17,470 nucleotides of DNA from Saccoglossus kowalevskii (GCF_000003605.2 NW_003131861.1:148513-165982), one strand, 5' to 3'. Positions 1-9,554 are shown, counted from the first letter of the stretch. The notes: a model not told the origin generated them from the letters alone. Made by a program: numbers and translations.

Positions 1-208
1 GTTGACAAAGAAAATAAGTGTATACATAATTTGGGCCATTTGAGAAATTACGAGTATTTGCTAAAATTCCATACAAATAATAAGTACTACCCTGTGCAAT
101 GTAAATATTTACAAGTCGAAAACTTGTAATCGTCGACAGTTTGCTATCAAACTCAGTCTATCTGAGCAAAATCGAGCTCGGTTTAAAAAAATGTGGCAAA
201 CATTCTTT
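1..208 (-). other. 3' UTR of the MFSD6-like gene (continues off the window)
   Basis: This is sequence downstream of the TAA. I see no AATAAA or ATTAAA on the minus strand, so the transcript probably ends beyond position 1. It contains a run of short perfect hairpins: 111-127 (ACAAGT, 5-nt loop), 138-153 (AGTTTG, 4-nt loop) and 152-166 (CTCAG, 5-nt loop), followed by the palindrome CGAGCTCG at 173-180. Confidence 0.55.
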
Positions 209-391
209 TTATTCATAGTCAGATCCGGGAAGAGCTTGTGCTGCAGCGGCCTCTATCGGATATGATGGGAGAGTCACTTGATGTTTCTCAGCAGCGCCCT
301 CGGACTTTTTCGACTTCACTTCCGCCTTTTCTTTCATGTCACCTTCCAGTTCGTCATAACCATTCAGTTTCACTTCCGGCGTCGGGCAGCA
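209..391 (-). CDS. MFSD6: MFSD6-like coding exon 6, C-terminal tail and stop (residues 545-604)
   Basis: The acceptor is TCTTTCCTCCAG (AG at 392-393). Phase-0 reading gives 60 residues, starting CCPTPEVKLNGYDEL and ending PGSDYE, then TAA. The tail is hydrophilic and Lys/Glu-rich with no membrane segment, as expected for a cytosolic C-terminus. An open frame on the opposite strand at 193-411 is a shadow. Confidence 0.88.
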   Translation of the reverse strand, partial: CCPTPEVKLNGYDELEGDMKEKAEVKSKKSEGAAEKHQVTLPSYPIEAAAAQALPGSDYE

Positions 392-3300
392 CTGGAGGAA
401 AGATTTGTTAACAAAACTGTTACCTCGTAAGAATGGAGGAATTCAGCTAATTTGCTGATTGGATTGTGGCTATCACATGATTGATGTCCATACGCTAATT
501 TCCATATACGTCACACGTGATATCAAATGAAAACTGATAAGGATGTAACTGAGAAAGCTTTCTTTTTTTAACTGGCACAACAATGATAAACTATTGTCCC
601 GCTGTCTTGTCAACCGGTGAAAAAGATAATTGAAAAAGTCGCCATTGAATGAAATATTGAATAACAAGTGGTGGAGCATGAACAAGTCTGATATCTAGCC
701 GAAAGAAACAATTTTGAAAACGTTTCCAAGCCTTAACAACCTGACATTTTGTATTCTGTACATCGTTAGCTGAACAAGTTACGATATCGAACTGGCATAT
801 CCATGTTTGGGGTGATTTAGTTCCTGCACGACACAATCTACACTGTAGTCAAGAAATAGTTGGTCTGTGAAACCCCGACATTTTTCCTCGTACATTACTG
901 TAAAATGACTAATTTTCACCGGGTTTGAATTTCGCTGATTTACCATTTCAGGCATATTCAGTGGGTTTTAAATTCACAGTTTTATCATTTAGATAATGTT
1001 TTCTATGCTAAATTTTACATATTCACTGGGTTTTAGTTTAGCGCATAATAAGCAAAATTAAAACCCAGTGAATAATTAACCTTTTTACAGTATTATATGT
1101 GGTGCCTTACCCTTTGTATACAGAAGAATAATCCCAATACGACTATGTTAGCCATTGAAAATGCAAGGAACGTGGTAACAGCACCAAAGGAATCTACCAA
1201 GACACCCCCTAGCATATTACCAACTCCGCTGCCAAGTCCCCAGTAAATACCGTGTAGAATACCCTGCATCGTCGCAAACGACTCACTGGGAACGGTGAAC
1301 GCCAGAAACGACGTCAGCGCAGTCCAAACGGCGGCAAACGTGATACCTAAAATAGAAAATGTGTGAACAAAGTTAAAACTGAAGTAGTATTTTGTTGCCC
1401 GGGTCCGGTGTTGCGTTTTTAAATGGTCCGATTCACTAACTACACGTAATAGTTGTCTTGTCACGTGACAGTGCAGTGCTTCTGCCCTTTGACACAATTT
1501 GATGAATGTGGCACTACGTTTCACCATTAGTTACGGGTCTTCATCAGCATTTAAAAAACAATTGTGTAGTTTCATTTTGTGATAGGCAATAAAAATTGAC
1601 TTTAGAGAGAATGTTCTTTCAAGCATTCGTCGTCAACCCTCAGGCTTTTAGCCAGCCACCAGTCAAAACAGCCAAACAGACTGGCAACTTTGATTTTGGA
1701 CTGGCAACTTTTCCCATTTTTCTGTTTTTTTCCTATTGTTCTTTGATAATTTTACTAAAATATATCCAAAACCATCTACATTTTTTCATGAAGTTGAATT
1801 CTTTTAGACTCAGTTGAATTCCTGGCTAATAGCCTGTTAACCTTTTTTTAGCGCCATATTGTTTACCGACAAAATGTTGCTCCAAAATTTTTCTGTACGT
1901 ATTTTATATGATTTTGACAATTTTGGCTTTGATTGAAATTTGGGAAAAATATGAAAAAATAGGTTTTATTCTGTGACAACTTGAATAAACAAGTTTGACA
2001 CTGATACGGTTTCTGATATCCTGTGTGTTCATTGTGTCATATTGTATTTAGTCACGGATAAAATGTTTGAAAGGAATAGGTAGACGAAAAAAAACAACAA
2101 CAAATTTTACATTCATAGAATCATCACGTTTACGTTTGTCACGAGGGGACAACCTCAGTCTGAAACAACCCGCTTAACCGGTAAACCCAGACATTTTTAA
2201 TCATGTATATAGGTGAATCTGACAGTTTTCAATGAAGACATTTACCGATTCTTCATTCGTATGACGAGGCAAAGAAAACGGGAATAAACGTAAGACCCGG
2301 GCCATAGAACACATGACCACGAGTGGTACGAACTGTGTACTACATACTGTAATATACTTTATTGTCGCTTGGAATTAATTTTCGCTAAAGGAATGATTCA
2401 GTGAAAATAAAATCAAGCGAATATTCTTTTTTTCCTATATTTTACATTTAACTCGTCAAAAATCAGTGAAAATAAAATCCATACAGAACACCCAAAAAGT
2501 CTCTTCAGCGAAAATTAATTCCAGCTAAAATAAATTATTTCACAGTAATGGAAGTACAGTAACATAATGCATTTGACAGCTGGGCAAACATAAAAACTGT
2601 ATTCATAATAACGGGGATAGTCACTCCCTACTGTTGACATTATTCGTGTCTGTAAACGTTCGTTATCGAGTCATTATAATGATGACAAATGGGTTGAACA
2701 AACGCTGGTACATCGAACAAATATGCCTGGAACCACGTGGTTCAAAACTTACAGGGCAGGAGCTGGATATATCATTTTGATGTACAACATATGAACGTCC
2801 TGCTTATTTTCAACGTATTTGCTTCCACTAGCGAGATCACAGATCAACGTAATTATTTATACTAGTATTGAGCAAATAAATGACTAGTAAGCAAGTTTCG
2901 AGTTACCTTGTTACCGACCGCAGGGTCGATACCACTGCTTTCATGGCAAATTGTATGACCGTTTTTAAAGCTAAAAGCGGGGGAGTCATCACCTGCACAT
3001 GCGTCAGATGACCATAGCGTGTCACTGTTTACAAACAAGCGTCTACCCATGAGCCTTTGCGTGTTTAGCGTGTGTTGTTATCGTTGCTTGGGACTCAATT
3101 CCCGCGCGTGCGCAGGTGATGACCCTCCCGATTTAAAATAAACTAGCCCATCTGTCCACCGTAATCGTGAGTTCTAATCACGTGTTTCATGTATTAATTT
3201 CTCTGTTTATAAGTACAATCTATTGATATCACCGACTGAATTCTCTAGAAGAGATGTCTTGCAGTTGCAGTCGGTTTATTCTGTTTCATATGTGGGTACG

Positions 3301-6300
3301 ATTAAAACGCCTTTCATATATTATCAACTTTCTATTTATACATTATGCAAATTCAAATTTATAATGACCGGAAGTACTTCCGAGCAGTCTATAGTTGCAA
3401 TACATGTATTGGCATTGTCGCGCGCATAGTAGCCAAGTAACCAGAAATCTTCTATCTTTTTTTTTTTAAATTACACACTAATTACAAAAAAATGCTAAAT
3501 GTCAAAAGTAAACTAACATGCTAACCGTTCCAGCAGATATGGTCACGTTGTTTCCTAACATTGGGTACCACGCAATACATGATATTTGTTGGTACGTACT
3601 ATTAATACCCAGTATAAAATTACCTAGCGAGCACGCATGTGACAAAATGCATTATGGGCAAAAAGAAAATCGGTAAACATTCCTTACCTTGTAGTACTTC
3701 CGCCGGAAGTACCCACCATGGGTTGGTTACTTGTGAATAGATTAAGAATCGAAGTGCGTAGCATACCAAACCGAGGTACAGCACGCATATGTGACCTATC
3801 GACATTAATAACGGGTAGGAGAGGAAAAACATGATGACCTCTGACCCGTAAATTAGAAAGCTGGCTGTTCCCATAAGTAGCTGTGATGCACCTGAAAAAA
3901 AAATATTCATTTATTTATTTACCAATCCAACGAAAAATACCTGTTTACCTTCGTTGCGGTGTTGTATTTGCGATATGATATTCAATGAGATTTCCTTATC
4001 AAACTAAAACCTACTTACCGGGTCCATTGTTAAAGGGTCCACGAACGAGGATAAACAACGATGGCGGATTTGATGTCACATTCAGACAAAATACCACATG
4101 ACGTTTTCTCAATTTGCTCAACAATGCGGTAAAAATGATGTAAAATACTTACTTACCTAAATTTTCTAGGTGCCAAAACAGGAATCCATAGACGACACCA
4201 TTGCAGATTCCCATAAAAAATGATACAACTAATATTGAAGAATACTGTATTTTACTCAGTAGCTTGAGTAACGACAATAGATTGTGATTCGATGGCTTGT
4301 CATCAACGTCATCCTGAAAAAAAATAGTTGAATTACCGGTATAGCACTTTTCCCCCTCGGTAAAATTTTGTTGAAGCCGAAGAAGTTCGGGGAAGCTAAA
4401 TCTTTTAATTTCAACATGGTCAATAATATTACCACAGATTACAAAAGACATCAGTATTCACAAGTGACATTACTGTGATCGACGAATAGCCCTCAAGAAA
4501 CTGTGTATGATCTAAAGATTGACTGTTAGCTAAGAAGGGAGGGGTGATGGGCAATGTAACGGCTATCCAATCCTAACCAATCATAGATAAGCTTGTTTGT
4601 TGACATTTTTTTTCAACCTATCAAATTCTGTCTTGTATGTATCCTTCGACTTAACCTGTTCATCACCAGACTTTCTCGACCGAATTTGTCTGCAACTTTG
4701 TTCCTTATATTTACAATATTTCTGGAAATAAACCTTAATTTTGGAGCTAACAGAAAAAAATTGGGTCAATTTTCAGTTTTTACTAAAATAATCTGGCTAT
4801 TTTTGACCCAATCTTCTTATGGAAAGTGCAGACTATAAACGGGACTATTTTGTGATGGAACAAGGGAACTTGTGGTGAAAAGGTTAACTGTGATGTTGAC
4901 ATGTTTAGTTATTGTTTTGTTTTGTTTAAGAAAAGACATCACTCATTATACATTTTGGAGGGAAATTAGGGTTGGGATAGGTCGGGTCTGTATATTTCAA
5001 AGTTTTTTTGTTTTTATATTTTAAAGTTACGCATGGTTTGGTGTTTGAAACGTACATTATTTATTAATTATTCACGAGCGTATTATTGTGGATTGTTGTT
5101 GACAGTTATTTGTTTTGTGTTCATTGTCTATTTTCCCTGTTGGACTTTTGTATAAGAGTCTACTCTTGGGTATATTATTTCCACTTTATTCAATTTGGCG
5201 ATGTATATCCAACTCGCGCGGATTTAGAGGGAGACCAGGCGCCGCCCCCGCCCTCCTTCAGTCCGCAAAAAATAAATAATTGACAAATCAATCGAAAAAC
5301 CCAGTCCACCGGAGGTCTACTTCGGCCACGTCAATAGAAGCGCTCCTCCCTCGCCGAATTTCTGGATCCGCCATTGCAACTCCAATCCCTCGCCCACCTC
5401 TACACCACAGTGAGAATACATGCGGTGAGAATTGGAACTATGTCACGTGTAATATTGAACCACTCACCTTGAACTTGAATGTAGCGGCAACAATAAAAGC
5501 CCCTGTCATTAATACAGCAAAACAGTAGAACGCCACGTGGTAGTCGCTGTACACCAACTCGATACCACATTTTGTGAAAGTTTCTCTTGTTAAATTGAGC
5601 AGTGCACCGACAGTAAACGATCTGCAAAGACGATGAGAATTGACAACAATCCACGAAATGTTAAAAAATACAAAACAGAAATCTCACATCCGAAATTCAC
5701 ATTAGATGATCCATAGTTCCTATAAAACAATGGTCTATAGGTAATCCGACATGTGCGGTAGTATTTAGCGAAAGGTCGCTGGGTTCTATTTATATAGCAT
5801 GATATAGTAAGGGAAGTTATTGGGAAATTTTTTATCCGCTCCAGTTTTTGAGAAAAAAAAATGCACATGCCATGTGGAAGTCGCATCTATATACAAGCGG
5901 ATGAACATACATCATACTTTCAACACAAAATTCCATATTCACAACTTAACTAACCGTGAGACCCAGTGGCCATTCAGCACACCGCTTATGAAAATGCGCC
6001 GTCGGCACAATAAGCTTTCACAGGCGGTGCGATGATTTGCTACATGCATGAATATGGTGATAATTTGTAACTTATAAAATTGTAAACAATTGGAATTATT
6101 AAGGTAGAAGCCGACTCATCATTTTTGAGAAAGTTGGTCATAAATCGCATGAAAGGTTCATTGGTTTATTATGTAAAATCATGAAGCTATTATACCGTGG
6201 CACCATAAAATAGCATTCTATTGTGTGTTACAGTGACGTATTTTGAGAAACTTGTCCTAACATTTTTCAAAAATAGTTATTTTTAGAACAATTCCATAAA

Positions 6301-7337
6301 GCGCAATGTTAAACAAAAATTGCATTTTTCAAAATATTTTTTGAAAAAATCAGGAAAGCAAAAAGTACACCATCCATAACAATACATTATTTTTATAAAC
6401 AAAATACAGGTGTAAAATCATCGAGCATTATCGTATTCATCATAGCAAATACTTACGCCACACCGAGACCAATAGCGCCCCACACCCTTTGGTGTCCGTA
6501 TTTATCCAGGTTTTTTTCTCCGAGATTTTTGAGTGTTGCCGTATCCGCAAGAGCTGAAGCCGGGGACTGCATGAACTCGCCGATCATAATCAGCGCCATC
6601 AATATCAGGAACAGCTTTTGTAAACTATCGTCATCGTACAACCAGCTTCGGTCTTCTCCGTCGTTCATCGTGTCTATGGCTGCCACGACCTCTTCGCTGA
6701 ACTCAGGTTTCGCGGACCTCAGCACAACATGCGAGCGCCCGCTGTATAGATCGCGCGATCTACCGTCATGATTCGTGAGTTGGCAATTCCCGCAGCTAAC
6801 GTGCACAAGATCGCTAAATGATCGAGATTTTAGACTACGGCGTGACACTTCCGTGGTGGAATTCTCTGTCGCAGTAGTGGCATTAGTTCCGTTCAAGAAT
6901 TGCTCGACTATGTTCGCAGCCACGGGGCATTCCCCCTCCTTGGCAGGTGGTACAAACCCCAATGCCAAAAGCATGCCGATCCAACCACAGAGCGAAATCA
7001 TCAACATTATTTTCCTTTTCCGGTATCTGTCAGCAACAGCGCCCCACAGTGGTCCGCTCAAGAAACCTATGAACGGTCGAACGCCACTCAGAAGTCCAAT
7101 GCGCAGCGGTCCCAAACCAAGCTGTTTAAAATAGATGGTTAAGTAAGGAAATAAAGCACCAATTCCACCGAAGAAGAAAAAATAAAACAATTTTGATGTC
7201 AGCAATATTGGATTAATTTTACAGAATTCTCTAAGGTCACATATTTTATCAGATTTCTTCGGCTTTGTGTAATCTGTGGTTTCCTTGGAGACCGCATCAT
7301 TGTTCGCGATTGGTGACATTTCTGTCATCTTACTCAT
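209..7337 (-). CDS. MFSD6: MFSD6-family major facilitator transporter, complete six-exon coding region
   Basis: Six minus-strand exons (6457-7337, 5468-5621, 4157-4313, 3688-3891, 1111-1346, 209-391) join in frame across GT-AG introns into 604 residues. The ATG is at 7335-7337 and the TAA at 209-211. The protein fits the MFSD6 / MFS_1-like group of the major facilitator superfamily: the motif GAVADRYRKRK (99-109) follows TM2, and GEFMQSPASALADTATL, ENLGASQLLMG, TNPWWVLPAEVLQG and HGIYWGLGSGVGNMLGG match positions I recall as conserved in MFSD6. About twelve membrane segments are visible, near residues 47-70, 78-101, 110-130, 241-260, 284-304, 323-342, 370-392, 400-422, 428-449, 467-484, 494-516 and 521-542. 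A long loop (131-240) carries three N-glycosylation sequons (N149, N152, N159). The tail holds a Cys-Cys pair (545-546) and YDEL (556-559), a possible YxxPhi sorting signal. The substrate is not established. Family membership is confident; MFSD6 versus MFSD6L orthology is less certain. Confidence 0.93.
392..1110 (-). other. Intron 5 of the MFSD6-like gene
   Basis: A 719-bp GT-AG intron in phase 0. Its 5' part is almost filled by a TACTGT-type MITE (896-1092). In the remainder (394-895) I see no coding or structured element. Confidence 0.88.
896..1092. mobile_element. TACTGT-type MITE, copy 1
   Basis: Both ends begin TACTGTAAAA when read inward, and the inverted similarity extends about 46 bp (896-942 against 1092-1046). 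The ends are TA...TA, compatible with a TA target duplication. Inside, the motif TTCASTGGGTTTTA occurs three times direct (near 914, 957 and 1022, the first diverged) and once inverted near the right end. There is no coding capacity. It sits just inside the donor of MFSD6-like exon 5. Confidence 0.72.
1111..1346 (-). CDS. MFSD6: MFSD6-like coding exon 5 (residues 466-544)
   Basis: This 236-bp exon lies between acceptor CTATTTTAG (AG at 1347-1348) and donor AAAGG|GTAAGG (1105-1110), phase 0. It encodes TM10 to TM12, including ITFAAVWTALTSF and the glycine-rich HGIYWGLGSGVGNMLGG. A TACTGT-type MITE ends only 12 bp downstream of the six-base donor. Confidence 0.93.
2345..2547. mobile_element. 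TACTGT-type MITE, copy 2
   Basis: Ends at 2345-2386 and 2547-2507 form an imperfect inverted repeat of about 42 bp, starting TACTGT and ending GGAATTAATTTTCGCT on both sides. An internal direct repeat of CAGTGAAAATAAAATC occurs at 2399 and 2464, 65 bp apart, the same spacing as the internal repeats in the copy at 896-1092. It is non-coding and lies in intron 4. Confidence 0.75.
2971..3136 (-). mobile_element. TTAA-type MITE, copy 1 (reverse orientation)
   Basis: About 166 bp with terminal inverted repeats around the core GTCATCACCTGC. The right flank is TTAA (3133-3136) and the left flank a decayed CTAA (2971-2974). The interior matches the copies at 7567-7735 and 17012-17176 in reverse complement, including GTTTACAAACAAGCGTC. 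It lies in intron 4 of the MFSD6-like gene. Confidence 0.8.
3688..3891 (-). CDS. MFSD6: MFSD6-like coding exon 4 (residues 398-465)
   Basis: This 204-bp exon has an acceptor preceded by nine T (AG at 3892-3893) and donor CAAG|GTAAGG (3682-3687), phase 1. It encodes TM8, TM9 and the motif TNPWWVLPAEVLQ, one of the most recognisable stretches of the MFSD6 family. The VLPAEV codons form a 19-bp palindrome (3694-3712). Confidence 0.93.
3892..4156 (-). other. Intron 3 of the MFSD6-like gene
   Basis: A 265-bp phase-1 intron with GTAAGT donor and poly-T acceptor. Nothing else is evident in it. Confidence 0.88.
4157..4313 (-). CDS. MFSD6: MFSD6-like coding exon 3 (residues 346-397)
   Basis: This 157-bp exon has an acceptor with an eight-T tract (CTATTTTTTTTCAG, AG at 4314-4315) and donor TTTAG|GTAAGT (4151-4156), phase 1. 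It encodes an acidic cytosolic linker starting DDVDD and then TM7 (ILVVSFFMGICNGVVYGFLF), ending WHLENL. This matches the central domain boundary of MFSD6 proteins. Confidence 0.92.
4960..4986 (+). other. G-quadruplex-compatible motif in intron 2
   Basis: Four GGG tracts with loops of 6, 2 and 7 nt on the strand opposite the gene. The sequence ATTAGGGTTGGG...GTCGGGTCTG resembles the motif at 10902-10921. Confidence 0.4.
5219..5373. mobile_element. Possible degenerate MITE with GCGGAT ends
   Basis: GCGGATTTAGAGG at 5219-5231 faces its approximate inverse CTGGATCCGC at 5364-5373. The interior is unusually C-rich for this region (GCGCCGCCCCCGCCCTCC). Only about 10 bp of the ends match, so this may be an old element or chance. 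Confidence 0.3.
5468..5621 (-). CDS. MFSD6: MFSD6-like coding exon 2 (residues 294-345)
   Basis: This 154-bp exon follows the acceptor TCGTCTTTGCAG (AG at 5622-5623) and ends CAAG|GTGAGT (donor 5462-5467), phase 0. It completes Ala294 and encodes a hydrophilic segment, then TM6 (YHVAFYCFAVLMTGAFIVAA) ending in KFK. It contains a sequon (NLT). The longer overlapping open frame at 5400-5654 is in another frame and is not coding. Confidence 0.9.
5622..6456 (-). other. Intron 1 of the coding region of the MFSD6-like gene
   Basis: An 835-bp phase-2 intron, AT-rich with many A/T runs between 6100 and 6420. I see no repeat family or gene in it. Confidence 0.88.
6457..7337 (-). CDS. MFSD6: MFSD6-like coding exon 1 (residues 1-293 plus part of 294)
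   Basis: This 881-bp exon encodes the cytosolic N-terminus (about 45 residues), TM1-TM4 and the start of TM5. It includes the MFS motif at residues 99-109 and a 110-residue loop rich in Ser, Thr and charged residues with sequons NGT, NAT and NST. It ends GGC|GTAAGT (donor 6451-6456), phase 2. ATG codons encode residues 1, 4 and 7, so the exact start could slip slightly. The first is preferred because it is the most upstream in-frame ATG after the splice acceptor at 7390. Confidence 0.93.
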
Positions 7338-7389
7338 TTTTTTCTACAATCTCTTTGTTACTCCTCCCGGCGGTGATTTGGATTATTAC
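7338..7389 (-). other. 5' UTR part of the MFSD6-like start exon
   Basis: On the minus strand a strong acceptor (CATTTTCTATCTTCACAG, AG at 7390-7391) lies 52 bases upstream of the ATG. The first coding exon therefore probably begins at 7389 and joins an upstream non-coding exon. The stretch contains no ATG. The acceptor is seen directly; its use is inferred. Confidence 0.65.
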
Positions 7390-7566
7390 CTGTGAAGATA
7401 GAAAATGAATACAAAATTATTACATGTTGAAATGTCATTGTTATCGAATTGTCTTTAATTTGTTTACCGTGTATCAGAGGCATCTCGTGGGAGTTCAGTT
7501 TTCTACCATACTGCATATTTTCCATGCCTTCACTGCAATATTCCACTCTCTCCCACATTGCCACAT

Positions 7567-7735
7567 TCAAAGCGAGAGGGTCGTCACCTGCGCAAGCGCG
7601 GAAATTGAGTCCCAAGCGACGATAACAAACAACACACGCTAAAAACGCAAAGGCTCATGGGTAGACGCTTGTTTGTAAACAATGACACGCTATGGTCATC
7701 TGACGCATGCGCAGGTGACGACTCCCACGCTTTAA
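7567..7735 (+). mobile_element. TTAA-type MITE, copy 2
   Basis: The left end is TCAA|AGCGAGAGGGTCG and the right end GACTCCCACGCT|TTAA. The inverted ends share GTCGTCACCTGCGCA. It is full length (about 169 bp) and non-coding. It lies about 180 bp upstream of the MFSD6-like start exon. Confidence 0.82.
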
Positions 7736-7873
7736 ATTTACTTATTTAACATTTAAATTACATGTCCTTTCATTGAATTTTTTCCCGATTTCAAAAAAAT
7801 AGTATGAAGACCTGTAGACGATGGGAAATGTGACCATTTGGTCGCAAATCAACAAAATATATAGAAAAAGGAT

Positions 7874-8380
7874 ATGAATGTCTCAGTCTTTGAAAAAAAA
7901 GGGCACGTGGCCTTATATATCACATATATCGCATATTGTACAAGATATCAATCGGGAAATGAGATTCATTTGAAATTTGTCCATATGATATTTAAAGGTG
8001 TAAATTCAGAGAATTCAAATATTAGAGGTGAATCAACACAGATACTGAATCCGATCACAAGAAAAAATATCATTATATCTTTTTTTCTTTTTTTTTTGAA
8101 ATGGGAAGAATTCACCAATTTTGAATATCACTACGAAAATAAATAACGTGCATATTAAGTAACCACCACGAGTACTGACAGCACCACGTTTGAACAAACT
8201 GAAAACTGAAATTTTGAACAAATTTAAGTTTATATGAAATCCGTTAACTTTTGTCTTTGTACCAACTTGGAACAAAATAGTCAAAGCTTGTCCTGGAAAT
8301 GGTTGAGGATCCATCATGATGATTATAAAATCAACATGGCCAAAATTAAGCCATACAAACAGACTAGCAAATACATTCTA
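7874..8380. other. No gene seen
   Basis: AT-rich non-coding sequence with homopolymer runs. The open frames here look accidental and have no recognisable domain. Confidence 0.5.
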
Positions 8381-8386
8381 ACTTAC

Positions 8387-8450
8387 GCTTCGTTAACGTC
8401 TGACAAATAATGAGACAACTATACCTAAGGCGCAAAATGGCCGCCGGGAT
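8387..8450 (-). other. Candidate alternative 5' UTR exon and promoter-like sequence
   Basis: On the minus strand a consensus-like donor (GAAGC|GTAAGTT, 8381-8386) is preceded within 65 bp by a CpG-containing GGCGGCCATTTTGCG (8431-8445), which resembles YY1-type promoter elements. It could be a first exon spliced to 7389. Transcription is not shown, so this is inference from sequence only. Confidence 0.25.
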
Positions 8451-9048
8451 CTCATTGACAGCGAGAGTCACGAGAGCTATTTGCCCCTCAAATATTGTCC
8501 CATTGTCCCCAGAAATTGTGTTGACTATCTCAAATACCATGGTTACATATGACAGAGGGCGCGATGGCGATTAGAATCGAACACGATCTGTGATATTATT
8601 GAAGCAACGTTGTTAGAACAAGCAAATAACACCGAACAGCAACTATGAGTTTAGAATTGTTGTTAGAACAAGTACATTTTGCACAGTGATGTCAGCATAT
8701 CAGCATATAATTGTGCCATGCTTCTGTCATGTGCGTTGAAAACTGGGACATTTTGGCTAAACATCGCACAATCTAACATTTGTATAAAAATGACGAAAAT
8801 GTTTATGTTCTTGCAAACTGGACTTATGATTTGCGGTCATTTCTACGAATATTTTTTTTTTCAGTCTGCCACAATTATCTGTCTTTGTTCTTTTGCCTTA
8901 TCCGGCGCACAGTAGCGGAACGCGCAACTGAGACATCACAAACAAGTCGATAATGTAAAAAATGTTCTACGATTTTATTTTCTGACATTAAATATCGACA
9001 GAAACACAACAGGCACGGATCTAGAAGCCGTACCTACACACGAATTGG

Positions 9049-9056
9049 TGACGTCA
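9049..9056. promoter_or_regulatory. Perfect CRE palindrome TGACGTCA
   Basis: A full CREB/ATF consensus site. A doubled palindrome GTATATAC follows at 9093-9100 and 9107-9114, separated by 6 bp. Function is not known. Confidence 0.35.
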
Positions 9057-9369
9057 CAAAATACATGACTTTCAATCGGCGGGGTTTCCTCGGTATATAC
9101 GAATTGGTATATACAAATTACAATAAAGATACTTAAAACATTACACATCAGGTAAAACAAATCACGTGACAATATAATGATAATAACGGTAATAAATCCT
9201 AGCTTAACAGTTGAACAGAACGCTCATATAGTCAGTCGGGTCACGCCGAGGGTCACGCACTGTGTTGCAAAATGGCCGTGTGGTTGAAACTGGGTCATGG
9301 CGTGACGGGTGGGGAAGACATCATTAAACACTCTCAAAATCACAATAAAACGGGGAAGTGGTTGCATAT

Positions 9370-9442
9370 TACGGCGTAGCCAACATGGGAAATAAAAAAA
9401 ACGCCCAATACAAACGACATGGGTTCGAATCACACTAGATAC
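9370..9442 (+). repeat. tRNA-like module 1
   Basis: The A-box-like TAGCCAACATG (9377-9387) is followed 45 bp later by the B-box-like GGTTCGAATCA (9422-9432), the spacing of a real tRNA gene. The T stem pairs only partly, so this is a tRNA-derived remnant or SINE head, not a functional tRNA. Confidence 0.5.
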
Positions 9443-9554
9443 ACACTCACCAGAACCGAAGCAATCAGAAACCAGCAATCGTTTTGGCTTTTCCGTTCAA
9501 CTCATCGGAACACTGGAGTAGTTAAAAAAATGAACACCACTTAACGACCAACGT

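Larger units (their letters stand above)
1347..3687 (-). other. Intron 4 of the MFSD6-like gene
   Basis: A 2341-bp phase-1 intron, the longest inside the coding region. It holds a TACTGT-type MITE (2345-2547), a TTAA-type MITE (2971-3136), a perfect E-box palindrome GTCACGTGAC (1460-1469) and an ETS-like palindrome (3369-3382). The stretches 1490-2340 and 2550-2960 are plain AT-rich sequence. Confidence 0.88.
4314..5467 (-). other. Intron 2 of the MFSD6-like gene
   Basis: A 1154-bp phase-0 intron. It contains an inverted repeat ATTGGGTCAA (4760-4769 and 4803-4812), a four-tract G-rich motif on the plus strand (4960-4986) and a possible degenerate element with GCGGAT ends (5219-5373). The open frames here are not coding. 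Confidence 0.88.

Noticed and set aside
207-213. AATAAA on the minus strand near the stop codon
   Set aside because: It overlaps the TAA stop itself, with no room for a 3' UTR, so it is unlikely to be the polyadenylation signal.
5400-5654. 84-codon minus-strand frame overlapping exon 2
   Set aside because: It is in a different frame from the one joined by the splice phases and runs through both splice sites.
6529-7142. Three plus-strand frames of 80-119 codons
   Set aside because: They are antisense shadows of the MFSD6-like first coding exon.
8551-8575. Minus-strand B-box-like GTTCGATTC
   Set aside because: No A-box at a suitable distance upstream on that strand.
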